A stretch of 64,000 nucleotides of DNA from Olivibacter domesticus (GTDB lineage: Bacteria > Bacteroidota > Bacteroidia > Sphingobacteriales > Sphingobacteriaceae). Shown piece by piece: positions 1 through 8,192 of this stretch; positions within the stretch are counted from its first letter, which is position 1, and each line of letters starts with the position of its first letter. The notes beneath the pieces are model-generated. The model did not search any database. It worked only from the letters and a program-made list of their open reading frames with translations, and had not been told where the DNA came from. Where the stretch lies: NCBI RefSeq assembly GCF_900109575.1, contig NZ_FOAF01000010.1, positions 62,001-126,000 of the forward strand. Direction: 5' to 3'. The position numbers and the translations under genes were made by a program.

Positions 1-347
1 AAATATTTTTCCTGATCTAATGCCACCGTATACGCAGAACCGATAAGTTTTTTATTAAGCTCATTATTAATGGGGGCTATTTTAGGCTCGATTTCGGTAG
101 CAAAATATTGGAAATCTTGCAATAGTGCTTCGTTGGCTGTATCGCATGTCATTCGGATGTACCGCCAGGCAAAGTCTTCCTCTAGCACCGCCTCCAGTTC
201 GCTTCGATCTTGCATCCATTGTGTTAGTTCTGCTACTGAATTTATGGAACGATTCTGCAACTCCAGAAATAGGGGCTTTAAATTCTCCCATGTTATGGTA
301 AGGTTCTGTGGTACGAAACGACGGACTGCTTTATTTAATGTATGCAT
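1..347 (-). CDS. M3 family oligoendopeptidase, N-terminal part (runs off the window)
   Basis: Translating the minus strand from the ATG at 347 gives an open frame of 115 residues to the window edge. It contains the stretch DRSELEAVLEEDFAWRYIRM and then FATEIEPKIAPINNELNKKL, which match my memory of the N-terminal helical domain of Bacteroidetes M3 (thimet/PepF-like) oligoendopeptidases. These are cytoplasmic zinc peptidases that cleave oligopeptides. The HEXXH zinc motif lies in the C-terminal half, outside the window, so catalytic competence cannot be judged. The ATG is chosen because the in-frame stop upstream is close and the family starts at this point. Confidence 0.83.
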   Translation of the reverse strand, partial: MHTLNKAVRRFVPQNLTITWENLKPLFLELQNRSINSVAELTQWMQDRSELEAVLEEDFAWRYIRMTCDTANEALLQDFQYFATEIEPKIAPINNELNKKLIGSAYTVALDQEKY

Positions 348-356
348 AGACTTTTT

Positions 357-464
357 TTAACTTATGTATAACGTATAAAAAGAGAAGGACATTACCCGTT
401 TATTATCAAAAATCACTCCCATGTAATCGGGATAACCATATTTCACCTTGTGGATATAGGCCGT
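357..464 (-). pseudogene. Possible 3' remnant of a lost gene upstream of the peptidase
   Basis: A 35-codon stop-free stretch reads as plausible protein (it contains HKVKYGYPDYMGVIFDNKR) and ends with TAA only 9 bases before the peptidase ATG. It has no start codon of its own, and a stop lies directly upstream in frame. A neighbouring frame carries another protein-like stretch (SFRESLKLRLDGLYPQGE). This pattern suggests a frameshifted, decayed coding sequence. I do not recognise the family, and chance open reading is a real alternative. Confidence 0.22.
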
Positions 465-699
465 CTAACCGGAGCTTTAGAGATTCTCTGAAGCTTTTAT
501 GGTAAAATGTTTACATAATGAACGTGTTTTCCTAATTTCCGCTGAGCGTGATGTCACTTGTTTGTCAGCGCATACTGCTACAGATGAAGGGGGCATTTTA
601 CAATAATTTTCGTAAATCTGCAAGAGATATTCTTCATCGATGCCCCGAGCAACTTAAACAGGCTCTAAACCCATTGCGCTTTGGTTGGAGATTATAGCA
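465..699. other. Gap without an intact gene; carries an IS/MITE-like end motif
   Basis: I see no complete ORF here. The 12-mer GAGCCTGTTTAA occurs on the minus strand at 654-665. The identical 12-mer forms the left end of the palindromic element at 36349-36512. No matching opposite end was found nearby, so at most this is a truncated copy of the same element type. Confidence 0.3.
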
Positions 700-1554
700 C
701 TATCCAAAAAAGTAAATATCCAAAAGAAAAAATGCGGCAAAAATCACAGAAGCAACCCCATTGGTAGTCATAAATGCCCGGTTAACCCTCCGAAGATCGG
801 TAGGACTTACAATCAAGTGCTGGTAAACCAAAAGGCAGCAATAAAAAATCACTCCTATTATATAGAACCAGCTAAGGTGCATGTAAAACATGGGAATAAT
901 GATACAAATAGCAGATAAGATATGTAATGCTTCTGATATTCTAAGAGCACCTTTTTTTCCGAAGTAGGCCGGTATCGAGTTAAGGTTATTTGCCCGGTCA
1001 AATTCTTCGTCTTGTAATGCATAGATAATGTCAAAGCCACTTACCCAAAACAATACAGAAAAAGTGTACATCACAGGAACAATATTAAAACTACCTGTAA
1101 CTACAAGATAAGCTCCCAAAGGCGCCAGTCCCAACCCTAATCCAAGAACTAAATGGCAAAGAGGGGTTATACGTTTGGTGTAGCTATAAAACAACACTAC
1201 AAAAAGCGCAACAGGAGATAGGTAAAAACATATTGGATTGATGAAATAAGTTGCTGCGATAAAAATTATGCAGTTTATGAAGGTAAAGAGTAATGCTTTT
1301 TGCGCACTTATCCGACCTGCAGGAATATCGCGCATAGCCGTACGTGGATTCCGTGCGTCAATATCCCGGTCGAGATATCGATTAAATGCCATTGCCGAAT
1401 TACGAGCAGTAACCATGCAGATCAGCATGAGTACCAACAGTATCCAATTGAAGGGATTGTCGGTCGTATGCACTGCTAAGAAAAAACCTATAAACGCAAA
1501 AGGCATAGCGAAAATGCTATGTGCAAAAAGAACCAAAGAGAGGTATTTCTTCAT
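700..1554 (-). CDS. ubiA: UbiA-family polyprenyltransferase (menaquinone pathway)
   Basis: A 284-residue polytopic membrane protein. The first prenyl-diphosphate/Mg2+ motif is seen as NRYLDRDIDARNPRT near residues 59-73, and the second Asp-rich motif as DEEFDRANNLNSIPAYFG near residues 183-200. Both are hallmarks of UbiA prenyltransferases, which attach a polyprenyl chain to an aromatic quinone precursor in the cytoplasmic membrane. Bacteroidetes make menaquinone, so the substrate may be the classical naphthoate or the futalosine-route intermediate (MqnP-like); sequence alone does not decide. The start lies 7 bases downstream of the engB stop, so the two are probably co-transcribed. ubiE lies just beyond, on the other strand. 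Confidence 0.88.
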   Translation of the reverse strand: MKKYLSLVLFAHSIFAMPFAFIGFFLAVHTTDNPFNWILLVLMLICMVTARNSAMAFNRYLDRDIDARNPRTAMRDIPAGRISAQKALLFTFINCIIFIAATYFINPICFYLSPVALFVVLFYSYTKRITPLCHLVLGLGLGLAPLGAYLVVTGSFNIVPVMYTFSVLFWVSGFDIIYALQDEEFDRANNLNSIPAYFGKKGALRISEALHILSAICIIIPMFYMHLSWFYIIGVIFYCCLLVYQHLIVSPTDLRRVNRAFMTTNGVASVIFAAFFLLDIYFFG

Positions 1555-1561
1555 CTATATA

Positions 1562-2173
1562 TTAATGCTCTATAGTAAATTTTAGATTTACATCATTTAT
1601 TAATGTTAGCACATCATCGCAACCTAAACGGTTTTCTGCTGATGTAAGATAATGCGCAGGTATTTCTTCAAACCATTGTGCCAGGGCCTTGTGAAAAAGC
1701 ACAATATTTTGATCAGATTTTAGATGTGATTGTTTGTCTGCTTTGGTAAATATAAGGATAAAAGGAATACCTTTATCACCAAGCATATAACAGAAGTCCA
1801 AATCAATTTTTTGCGGTTTCAGGCGGCTATCTATTAATACGAATACGCACTGGAGGTTTTCTCTCGAAAAGAGATATTTTTTAATAAATTTTCCCCATTC
1901 TGCCCGATTATCTCTTGAGGTTTTAGCGTAGCCGTAACCCGGTAAATCTACTAGATACCAGTCTTTATTAATCAGAAAGTGATTGATTAGCTGCGTTTTG
2001 CCAGGTGTCTGTGATGTTTTTGCAAGGCCTTTGCGTTGTGTAATAGCATTGATTAAGGACGATTTTCCAACATTCGATCTCCCAATAAATGCATATTCCG
2101 GTAATAGAGGGGGAGGGAGTTTATCCATCTTTGTATTACTACAAACAAATTCGGCACTTTTAATCATCATCAT
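1562..2173 (-). CDS. engB: Ribosome-biogenesis GTPase EngB/YsxC
   Basis: A 203-residue TRAFAC GTPase. The motifs are in order: G1 GRSNVGKSS, a TPGKTQ switch I, G3 DLPG within LVDLPGYGYAK, G4 TKADK, and a G5-like LTSAENRLG. This is the EngB/YsxC/YihA pattern, an essential factor in late assembly of the large ribosomal subunit. The gene opens with three consecutive ATG codons before IKSAEF. The -7 promoter box ends one base upstream of the first ATG, so the second or third ATG is the likelier start of translation. It is first in a two-gene unit with ubiA. Confidence 0.94.
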   Translation of the reverse strand: MMMIKSAEFVCSNTKMDKLPPPLLPEYAFIGRSNVGKSSLINAITQRKGLAKTSQTPGKTQLINHFLINKDWYLVDLPGYGYAKTSRDNRAEWGKFIKKYLFSRENLQCVFVLIDSRLKPQKIDLDFCYMLGDKGIPFILIFTKADKQSHLKSDQNIVLFHKALAQWFEEIPAHYLTSAENRLGCDDVLTLINDVNLKFTIEH

Positions 2174-2174
2174 G

Positions 2175-2182
2175 CAAAGGTA
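2175..2182 (-). promoter_or_regulatory. -7 box of the engB-ubiA promoter
   Basis: On the minus strand this reads TACCTTTG, a perfect match to the Bacteroidetes -7 consensus TAnnTTTG, placed one base before the annotated ATG. The -33 element is weak. If the box is used, the mRNA would begin at or inside the ATG run, making it leaderless. Confidence 0.5.
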
Positions 2183-2307
2183 GTTATTTTAGTTATGAGT
2201 TGCCAGTTATCCGTTGTGCGTTCGCAAGACTCGGCGCAAAGGTGCCTTATCTGGCTTTGCTATTGAATTTTTAAGTTCATAAAGAAGAATCGAATTCAGA
2301 TTTATAG

Positions 2308-2339
2308 TTTGGCGATGAAGCCAATTTTATCTAAGTTTG
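2308..2339 (+). promoter_or_regulatory. Promoter of ubiE-porT
   Basis: TTTG at 2308-2311 and TAAGTTTG at 2332-2339 are separated by 20 bp, which fits the Bacteroidetes -33/-7 consensus. The -7 box ends 7 bases before the ubiE ATG, so the transcript would have almost no leader. Confidence 0.55.
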
Positions 2340-2346
2340 CCTATAG

Positions 2347-3081
2347 ATGACCTCAAAAACTATTATACCATATAAAGACAATAATGCTGGAAAGAAACAG
2401 CAGGTAGCTACGATGTTCAATAATATCTCCAAGACCTATGATTTCCTGAATCATTTCCTTTCTCTTGGAATAGATATTATCTGGCGGAAAAAGGCAATTA
2501 AATCACTTAAAATGCTCCAACCTAAACGAATGTTGGATGTTGCAACGGGCACAGGTGATTTTGCATTTGAGGCTATTAAAATATTGAATCCAGATAAAAT
2601 TATAGGCGTCGACATTTCAGAAGGAATGTTGGCGGTTGCGAAAGAAAAAATTGCCAAACGAGGCTTGGGACACAAGTTTGAAGTGGCTTTAGGTGATTCT
2701 GAAGGGCTACCCTTTGACGCAGCTGCATTTGATGCAGTAACTGTTGCTTTCGGTGTACGCAATTTTGAAAATCTTAAACAAGGGCTGCAAGATATCTGTC
2801 GAGTACTAAAACCTGGCGGAAAAGCCGTTATTTTAGAGTTTTCCAATCCAAAGGCCTTTCCTGTTAAACAGTTATATAACGTATATTCAAAGACGATGAT
2901 GCCGTTTTTCGGACGTATCTTTTCTAAAGATAGCAAAGCCTATAATTACCTTCCTGAATCGGTTGTGCAGTTTCCTGATGGTGATGCATTTACTTCTATA
3001 CTAAAAGAAGCTGGATTTTCAGAAACTATTTGCAGACCACAAACATTTGGTATTTGTACAATTTATATCGGTACAAAATGA
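2347..3081 (+). CDS. ubiE: Demethylmenaquinone methyltransferase UbiE/MenG
   Basis: A 244-residue class I SAM methyltransferase. The glycine-rich SAM loop is LDVATGTGDFA near residues 64-74, the acidic loop is IGVDISEGML, and the UbiE-specific segment is VAFGVRNFENL. The enzyme C-methylates demethylmenaquinone to menaquinone, the last step of the pathway served by the UbiA homologue on the opposite strand. Length is normal. Its TGA overlaps the ATG of porT (ATGA), indicating translational coupling. Confidence 0.95.
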   Translation: MTSKTIIPYKDNNAGKKQQVATMFNNISKTYDFLNHFLSLGIDIIWRKKAIKSLKMLQPKRMLDVATGTGDFAFEAIKILNPDKIIGVDISEGMLAVAKEKIAKRGLGHKFEVALGDSEGLPFDAAAFDAVTVAFGVRNFENLKQGLQDICRVLKPGGKAVILEFSNPKAFPVKQLYNVYSKTMMPFFGRIFSKDSKAYNYLPESVVQFPDGDAFTSILKEAGFSETICRPQTFGICTIYIGTK

Positions 3082-3905
3082 TGATAAAAAAAGGCCTATG
3101 CGTTGGTTTGTTCTTAAGTCTATTTTTTGCAGTAAATGCACAGAAAAGAATCACCTTTCCATTTGGCGGTGCCTATGACGAGAACCAGGTACTGCACTTA
3201 GGATTTTTTTTTACCTATCAAACCTCTTACTATAAAGTAAGTAAAAATAAAGACTGGCAACTGTCTAATGGGGGCATAAGCGGGCAAAAATTAGTGGGGA
3301 TCTCTACACCTGCTGCTATCGGCGGCTTGGGTTTTGGGATTCCTGTTGATATACGATTGGGAGGGAATGCAAATTTTATTTTGAGACCCACCTATCTCAT
3401 TTTTGCGAGTCAGTCGTTAGATTATACCTATCTTAACGAATCAACGGGAGAGCGGACCACCATTTCTAAATACCATAAAGAAGATATTGAAAAGGCATCT
3501 ACCGAAAGTAGCATGGATAGAAACTTTTTTGCTTTCGAACTGCCTGTACTGCTGAAGTTCAAATCAGATATGAAACAAATTTATGGTGAAGACAAGTATA
3601 GAGGATATATCGTTGGTGGCGCTAAATTTAGCAGAAATATCGGCAGGAATAAATATTATGATGCGCTTACGCAAAATCCCCCAGCACGCATGCCCTTAAT
3701 AGTAAAACCTTATTATTTCTCTTATGAGGCTGGAGCAGGAGTAGATATTTTTTTTGAATATTTTAAAATGTCTGCCGAATTAAAATGGTCACAGAGTATT
3801 AATAGCATATTAGATAAAAAGCTGGATAGAGGTCCTAACCCTTTTATGCAGCCAATAGATAAATTATTACTAAGGAGTTTACAATTCAGCTTAATATTTG
3901 AGTAA
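3078..3905 (+). CDS. porT: PorT-like outer-membrane protein of the type IX secretion system
   Basis: 275 residues from the ATG that overlaps the ubiE stop. An N-terminal signal peptide (KKGLCVGLFLSLFFAVNAQ) is followed by a beta-rich barrel-type sequence with the conserved early segment FPFGGAYDENQVLHLGFFF. PorT is an outer-membrane component needed for T9SS export in Bacteroidetes, and the ubiE-porT order is a recurring arrangement in the phylum. An upstream in-frame start at 3030 lies inside ubiE and is rejected because it would put 16 residues in front of the signal peptide. Confidence 0.85.
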   Translation: MMIKKGLCVGLFLSLFFAVNAQKRITFPFGGAYDENQVLHLGFFFTYQTSYYKVSKNKDWQLSNGGISGQKLVGISTPAAIGGLGFGIPVDIRLGGNANFILRPTYLIFASQSLDYTYLNESTGERTTISKYHKEDIEKASTESSMDRNFFAFELPVLLKFKSDMKQIYGEDKYRGYIVGGAKFSRNIGRNKYYDALTQNPPARMPLIVKPYYFSYEAGAGVDIFFEYFKMSAELKWSQSINSILDKKLDRGPNPFMQPIDKLLLRSLQFSLIFE

Positions 3906-3971
3906 GGTTTGATGTAGGTCTTGCCGGTTGTGAGCACTTCCAAAGAAAGTTGAATTCCTAAATAAAAGAAA

Positions 3972-4730
3972 ATGAAAACAGTTTTTATAACAGGAGCAAG
4001 CTCCGGAATTGGTTATGCCTGTGCTGAAATATTTGCGAAACAAAAATTTAATTTATTGTTAGCCTCTAGGCGGGTAGACCGTCTCCATGACATTGCCACA
4101 GGCCTTCAGACTGAACATGGTGTGCAAATACATACTATAGGTCTCGATGTACGAGATAAGACACTCGTTCAGAAAGCATGGGATGAGTTACCCGACATGT
4201 GGAAAAATATTGATGTTCTTATTAACAACGCTGGATTAAGTCAGGGACTAGAACCTATACAAGAAGGAAATACAGATGATTGGGATAGGATGATCGATAC
4301 AAATGTAAAAGGACTTTTATATATAACACGTTTGGTTGCTCCCCTCATGAAACAGCGCAAACAAGGACATATCATCAACATAGGTTCCATTGCAGGTAAG
4401 GAAGTATATCCAAATGGAAATGTTTATTGTGCCACAAAACATGCGGTCGATGCTTTAACGAAGGCTATGCGTATCGATTTGCTACCCTATAATATCAAAG
4501 TGACAAGCGTGGACCCAGGGGCTGTAGAGACAGAATTTTCAATTGTGCGGTTCAAGGGAGATTCGGAAAAGGCAAAAAAGGTCTATGAAGGTTTTACCCC
4601 TTTAACAGCAGAAGATGTAGCCGAAGCCATTTGGTTTGCAGCTTCCAGACCTGCCCATGTAAATGTAAATGATTTATTATTGATGCCAACGGCACAAGCT
4701 AGTGGAACCCTTTTTCATAAACAATCATAA
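3972..4730 (+). CDS. SDR-family NAD(P)-dependent oxidoreductase (YdfG-like)
   Basis: A 252-residue classical short-chain dehydrogenase. The cofactor motif TGASSGIG is at residues 7-14, NNAG near 86, the catalytic Ser within NIGSIAG, and the YxxxK pair as YCATK. ASRR after the second strand suggests NADP preference. The overall pattern resembles 3-hydroxy acid (serine-type) dehydrogenases such as YdfG, but the substrate cannot be read from the sequence. Sixty-six bases separate it from porT. Confidence 0.88.
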   Translation: MKTVFITGASSGIGYACAEIFAKQKFNLLLASRRVDRLHDIATGLQTEHGVQIHTIGLDVRDKTLVQKAWDELPDMWKNIDVLINNAGLSQGLEPIQEGNTDDWDRMIDTNVKGLLYITRLVAPLMKQRKQGHIINIGSIAGKEVYPNGNVYCATKHAVDALTKAMRIDLLPYNIKVTSVDPGAVETEFSIVRFKGDSEKAKKVYEGFTPLTAEDVAEAIWFAASRPAHVNVNDLLLMPTAQASGTLFHKQS

Positions 4731-4757
4731 TACTTACGTAAATACTTTGGCTATTTA

Positions 4758-4787
4758 TTTGTTTTAAATGCAAAATATTTAGCTTTG
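4758..4787 (+). promoter_or_regulatory. Promoter of the yqeY-like gene
   Basis: TTTG at 4758-4761 and TAGCTTTG at 4780-4787 with an 18-bp spacer fit the Bacteroidetes promoter form. This would leave a leader of about 40 bases before the ATG at 4836. Confidence 0.45.
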
Positions 4788-4835
4788 TCTTAGTTGCAAT
4801 GTCAAATTTTGCTGTCGTACTAAATAATTTAAAAG

Positions 4836-5288
4836 ATGTCATTAGAAAATACAATCAATCAAGATATAAAATCGGCCATGCTGGCCAAAGATGAACCACG
4901 ATTGAGAGGGTTAAGAGCTATTAAATCGGCCTTGTTGTTGGCAAAAACAGAAAAAGGTGCAAGCGAAATACTCAATCAGGACGCCGAAATTAAAGTATTG
5001 CAGAAATTGGTAAAACAGCGTAAAGAATCTGCAGAAATATATCAACAACAAAATAGACAGGATCTTTATCAAATAGAGAAAGAGGAACAAGATGTGATAG
5101 AGACCTATTTACCCAAACAACTAGGAAGAGAAGAAATCACCGAACGCATTCAAACGATTATTGGACAATTAGGCGCTTCCGGAATGAAAGATATGGGCCG
5201 GGTAATGGGACAAGCAAATAAGGAACTTGCTGGTACTGCAGATGGAAGAACAGTATCTGAGATCGTAAAGGAATTACTGAATGCTTGA
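4836..5288 (+). CDS. GatB/YqeY domain protein
   Basis: 150 residues, entirely helical. It opens with SLENTINQDIKSAMLAKDEP and continues with LRAIKSALLLAKTEK, KLVKQRKESAEIY and TYLPKQL, the YqeY pattern. The C-terminal half corresponds to the tRNA-binding tail domain of GatB. YqeY proteins are free-standing relatives of the amidotransferase subunit, and their cellular job is not established. Length is typical for the family. Confidence 0.9.
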   Translation: MSLENTINQDIKSAMLAKDEPRLRGLRAIKSALLLAKTEKGASEILNQDAEIKVLQKLVKQRKESAEIYQQQNRQDLYQIEKEEQDVIETYLPKQLGREEITERIQTIIGQLGASGMKDMGRVMGQANKELAGTADGRTVSEIVKELLNA

Positions 5289-5415
5289 TACACGTGCTAT
5301 AATAAATGATTTCGGTTTGTTTCGTTTTTGACAGACCTTTTTAAATAATAGCCGTAGCTCTTATATATAGTTACACGTTAAGAGAATACAATAATTCAGC
5401 ATTTAATCACATTAT

Positions 5416-6174
5416 ATGGAGCTAACCATCAAGGAAGATAAAGGATATAAATATATTGATGAGGGAGAGGGTGAAGTGTTATTGATGCTCCATGGTTTAA
5501 TGGGTGCCTTGAGCAATTGGGAAGAAACTGTTGAGGGCTTTAAAGGTGGGTATAGAGTTATTATTCCGATGTTACCTATTTATGAATTGCCTATTCTTTC
5601 CACAGGGATTAAAAGTTTAGCTAATTGGTTAGAAAAATTTGTAAACCATTTGAAGCTAAACGACTTTGTGCTCGTAGGTAATTCTTTGGGTGGTCATATA
5701 GCATTAATGTATGTCGTTGCACATCAGAAAAAGATTAAGGCGCTTGTTTTGGCAGGAAGTTCCGGACTGTATGAAAATTCATTCGGAGGATCGTTCCCTA
5801 GGCGGGAGAGTTATGATTTTATAAAGGAACGAGTTGAATTCACTTTCTATGCACCTGAAACAGCAACCAAGGAATTGGTGGATGAAGTGTTTGCGACAGT
5901 TAATAATAAAGAAAGAGTAATTAAAACGATTGCAATGGCTAAATCGGCTATCAGGCATAACATGGCTAAAGAATTACCAAACATAAAGATTCGTGTTGGC
6001 CTTATTTGGGGAAAGAATGATAAAATTACTCCGCCGGATGTTGCAGAGGAATTTCTACAATTATTACCCAATGCAAGTCTTACATGGATTGATCAGTGCG
6101 GACATGCACCGATGATGGAACAGCCGAAAGAATTTAATAGCCATCTTAAATTGTTTTTAGATACATTGATCTAA
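5416..6174 (+). CDS. Alpha/beta-fold hydrolase
   Basis: 252 residues with an intact catalytic triad pattern. The oxyanion region is HGLMG at 26-30, the nucleophile elbow GNSLGG has Ser90, the acid is Asp202 in WGKNDKITPP, and the base is His230 in CGHAPMMEQP. It has no signal peptide, so it is probably cytoplasmic. The family covers esterases, lactonases and C-C hydrolases, and nothing in the context fixes the substrate. It precedes the CBS-nadK pair with a 137-base gap. Confidence 0.85.
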   Translation: MELTIKEDKGYKYIDEGEGEVLLMLHGLMGALSNWEETVEGFKGGYRVIIPMLPIYELPILSTGIKSLANWLEKFVNHLKLNDFVLVGNSLGGHIALMYVVAHQKKIKALVLAGSSGLYENSFGGSFPRRESYDFIKERVEFTFYAPETATKELVDEVFATVNNKERVIKTIAMAKSAIRHNMAKELPNIKIRVGLIWGKNDKITPPDVAEEFLQLLPNASLTWIDQCGHAPMMEQPKEFNSHLKLFLDTLI

Positions 6175-6311
6175 TGTTTTGATGCATTTAAGATAAAATT
6201 AAATTAAACCATTTGCTGTTTTTATCGTATTATTAATAAATGTTTATCAGCAGTAATTTAGGATGACTTACTTCTCTGAATGGCATAGAACATATAAGGT
6301 TTATAAAGACG

Positions 6312-6953
6312 ATGACTACAGGCGAAATCATAAAAAACGATATTTATCCTCTTAGCCCTAAAGATACGGCGCAGTATATGCTGGATAGAATGACTGAATA
6401 TAAGGTTTCACAATTACCTGTGGTTCAGAATAACTTCTATCAAGGCTTAGTTTCAGAAGATGATCTACAAGAGCAAGGTCAGATTAACAAGGTATTAAAG
6501 CTGATATTTGTATATGAAAATCAACATATATATGATGCCTTGCGGCTATTTCATGTGCATCACTTAGACGTATTGCCTGTGGTAGATGAACAGCAACAAT
6601 ATAAAGGAGTTCTTATCCTCAATAATATCATCGACTATTTAGCTGAGAGTCTTGTTTCTGATGAACAAGGAGGCATAATAGTTTTAGAAATAGGAAATAG
6701 AGATAATTCTATGTCTCATATAGCCCAGATTGTAGAATCGGATAATGCACAGATTTTAAGTTCCAGTGTGCGTAGTTTTCCCGAGTCAACGCGTTTAGAG
6801 GTGACCTTAAAGCTTAATCGAACGGATATTTCGTCGATCGTTGCTTCGTTTTTACGTCACGATTATATTGTTAAAGCTATTTATAATGATAAAAGGGGCT
6901 ACGATAGCACAAGAGATCGCTATGACCAGTTAATGAATTATTTAGATTTATAG
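6312..6953 (+). CDS. CBS-domain protein
   Basis: 213 residues. A tandem CBS (Bateman) pair spans about residues 5-120, seen in YMLDRMTEYKVSQLPVVQNN and AL RLFHVHHLDVLPVVDEQ followed by GVLILNNIIDYL. The rest resembles a small ACT-like regulatory domain (IVLEIGNRDNSMSHIAQIVES). CBS pairs bind adenine nucleotides. The gene ends 19 bases before nadK and precedes it in the same direction, so a link to adenylate or NAD(P) status is plausible but inferred. Confidence 0.85.
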   Translation: MTTGEIIKNDIYPLSPKDTAQYMLDRMTEYKVSQLPVVQNNFYQGLVSEDDLQEQGQINKVLKLIFVYENQHIYDALRLFHVHHLDVLPVVDEQQQYKGVLILNNIIDYLAESLVSDEQGGIIVLEIGNRDNSMSHIAQIVESDNAQILSSSVRSFPESTRLEVTLKLNRTDISSIVASFLRHDYIVKAIYNDKRGYDSTRDRYDQLMNYLDL

Positions 6954-6972
6954 TATTGCAACACCTAAGTTA

Positions 6973-7863
6973 ATGAAGTTAGCCATATATGGAAGAGAGT
7001 TTCAAGACTCTGTTGTTCAGTATGTTCAGGAATTATTTGATTTAATGGCTCGCGAGCACATTGAAATTTGGGTTTATCACATGTTTAACGATTTTCTCGA
7101 CGACAAGATTGAATATAAGCAAAATACCCATTCTTTTACTTCTTATAAAGATTTGCCAAAGGATATAAAATTTATGTTGAGTTTAGGGGGGGACGGTACT
7201 ATGCTTGCTGCTGTTTCGATTATTGCAGATAGCGGTATTCCGGTTACGGGTATTAATTTTGGAAGATTGGGTTTTTTGGCAAGTATTAATAAGGACAAAA
7301 TAGAAGAAGCATTCGGAGCGCTTTTAATTGGTAATTATGATATAGAGCAACGGGTGTTATTGTCGACTTATACTGAGAATGGCGGAACTTCAAATGAAGG
7401 AGAAGTGTCTTTTGCACTGAATGATATTACGATCGTTAAAAAAGACAGCTCCGCCATGATAACTGTTAAGGCTTATGTTAATAATCAACTTTTAAACGCT
7501 TATTGGGCCGATGGATTAATTGTGGCTACTCCTACAGGTTCTACCGCTTATTCATTGAGCTGCGGAGGGCCTATTGTCATGCCGGGTTCCGGTAACTTTA
7601 TTATAACACCAATTTCTCCACACAATTTAAATGTAAGGCCTATTGTGGTTACAGATACCAGCCTGATCCGCATTGAGATTGAAAGTAGAAGTGATTCTTT
7701 TCTCTTTTCTTGTGATTCCAATACGCGGGTTATTAATACAGGAGCTATTATTAATATAAGCCGTGCAAACTTTACAGTCAACTTAATAAGGCTTAAGCAG
7801 GAGAGCTTTTTTAGTACATTAAGACATAAATTGCTATGGGGTTTGGATACAAGGAATTATTGA
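6973..7863 (+). CDS. nadK: NAD kinase
   Basis: 296 residues. The signature GGDG is at 72-75 (LSLGGDGTMLAA), followed by GINFGRLGFLA and the NAD-binding PTGSTAYSLSCGGPIV. The enzyme phosphorylates NAD to NADP in the cytoplasm. Length and motif order are normal. It is the last gene before a repeat-rich gap. Confidence 0.95.
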   Translation: MKLAIYGREFQDSVVQYVQELFDLMAREHIEIWVYHMFNDFLDDKIEYKQNTHSFTSYKDLPKDIKFMLSLGGDGTMLAAVSIIADSGIPVTGINFGRLGFLASINKDKIEEAFGALLIGNYDIEQRVLLSTYTENGGTSNEGEVSFALNDITIVKKDSSAMITVKAYVNNQLLNAYWADGLIVATPTGSTAYSLSCGGPIVMPGSGNFIITPISPHNLNVRPIVVTDTSLIRIEIESRSDSFLFSCDSNTRVINTGAIINISRANFTVNLIRLKQESFFSTLRHKLLWGLDTRNY

Positions 7864-7939
7864 TAGTTACCAGTTGTTATTAGTATGAGCTTGCCGAAGA
7901 TCGCAGGTGGTTGGTTTCAGGCACTGGCCTATTAAAGTA

Positions 7940-8155
7940 ATATCAAGTATCAAGATTTTAGTTAGAAGCGATAACAGGGTATTAGTATCAAGTATCAAGA
8001 TGTTTGTTGTTAGCGAACAATTTAACTAATTAACGAACTAGTTAACCATTCAACTACTTAACCATTCAACTATTTAACCATCTAACCACTCAACTATTTA
8101 ACAGTCTAACTACTCGACTATCTAACGATTCAACTATTTAACGATTCAATTATAA
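7940..8155. repeat. Short intergenic repeats: TATCAAG words and a degenerate 8-bp array
   Basis: The gap after nadK (7864-8192) has no gene. TATCAAGTATCAAGAT occurs at 7941-7956 and again at 7986-8001. From about 8019 to 8153 an 8-bp unit of the form AYTYAACY (for example ATTCAACT, ATTTAACC, ATCTAACC, ACTCAACT) is repeated about fourteen times with variation. Because of the T and C purine-pyrimidine bias it is single-strand asymmetric. Similar words recur in front of other genes in the window. Confidence 0.75.
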
Positions 8156-8192
8156 ATTAATTCTTTTATCTTTACCAGCTTTATTGGGTTTA

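Noticed and set aside
2451-2936. Antisense ORF of 161 residues within ubiE
   Set aside because: Shadow frame of a gene with intact SAM motifs.
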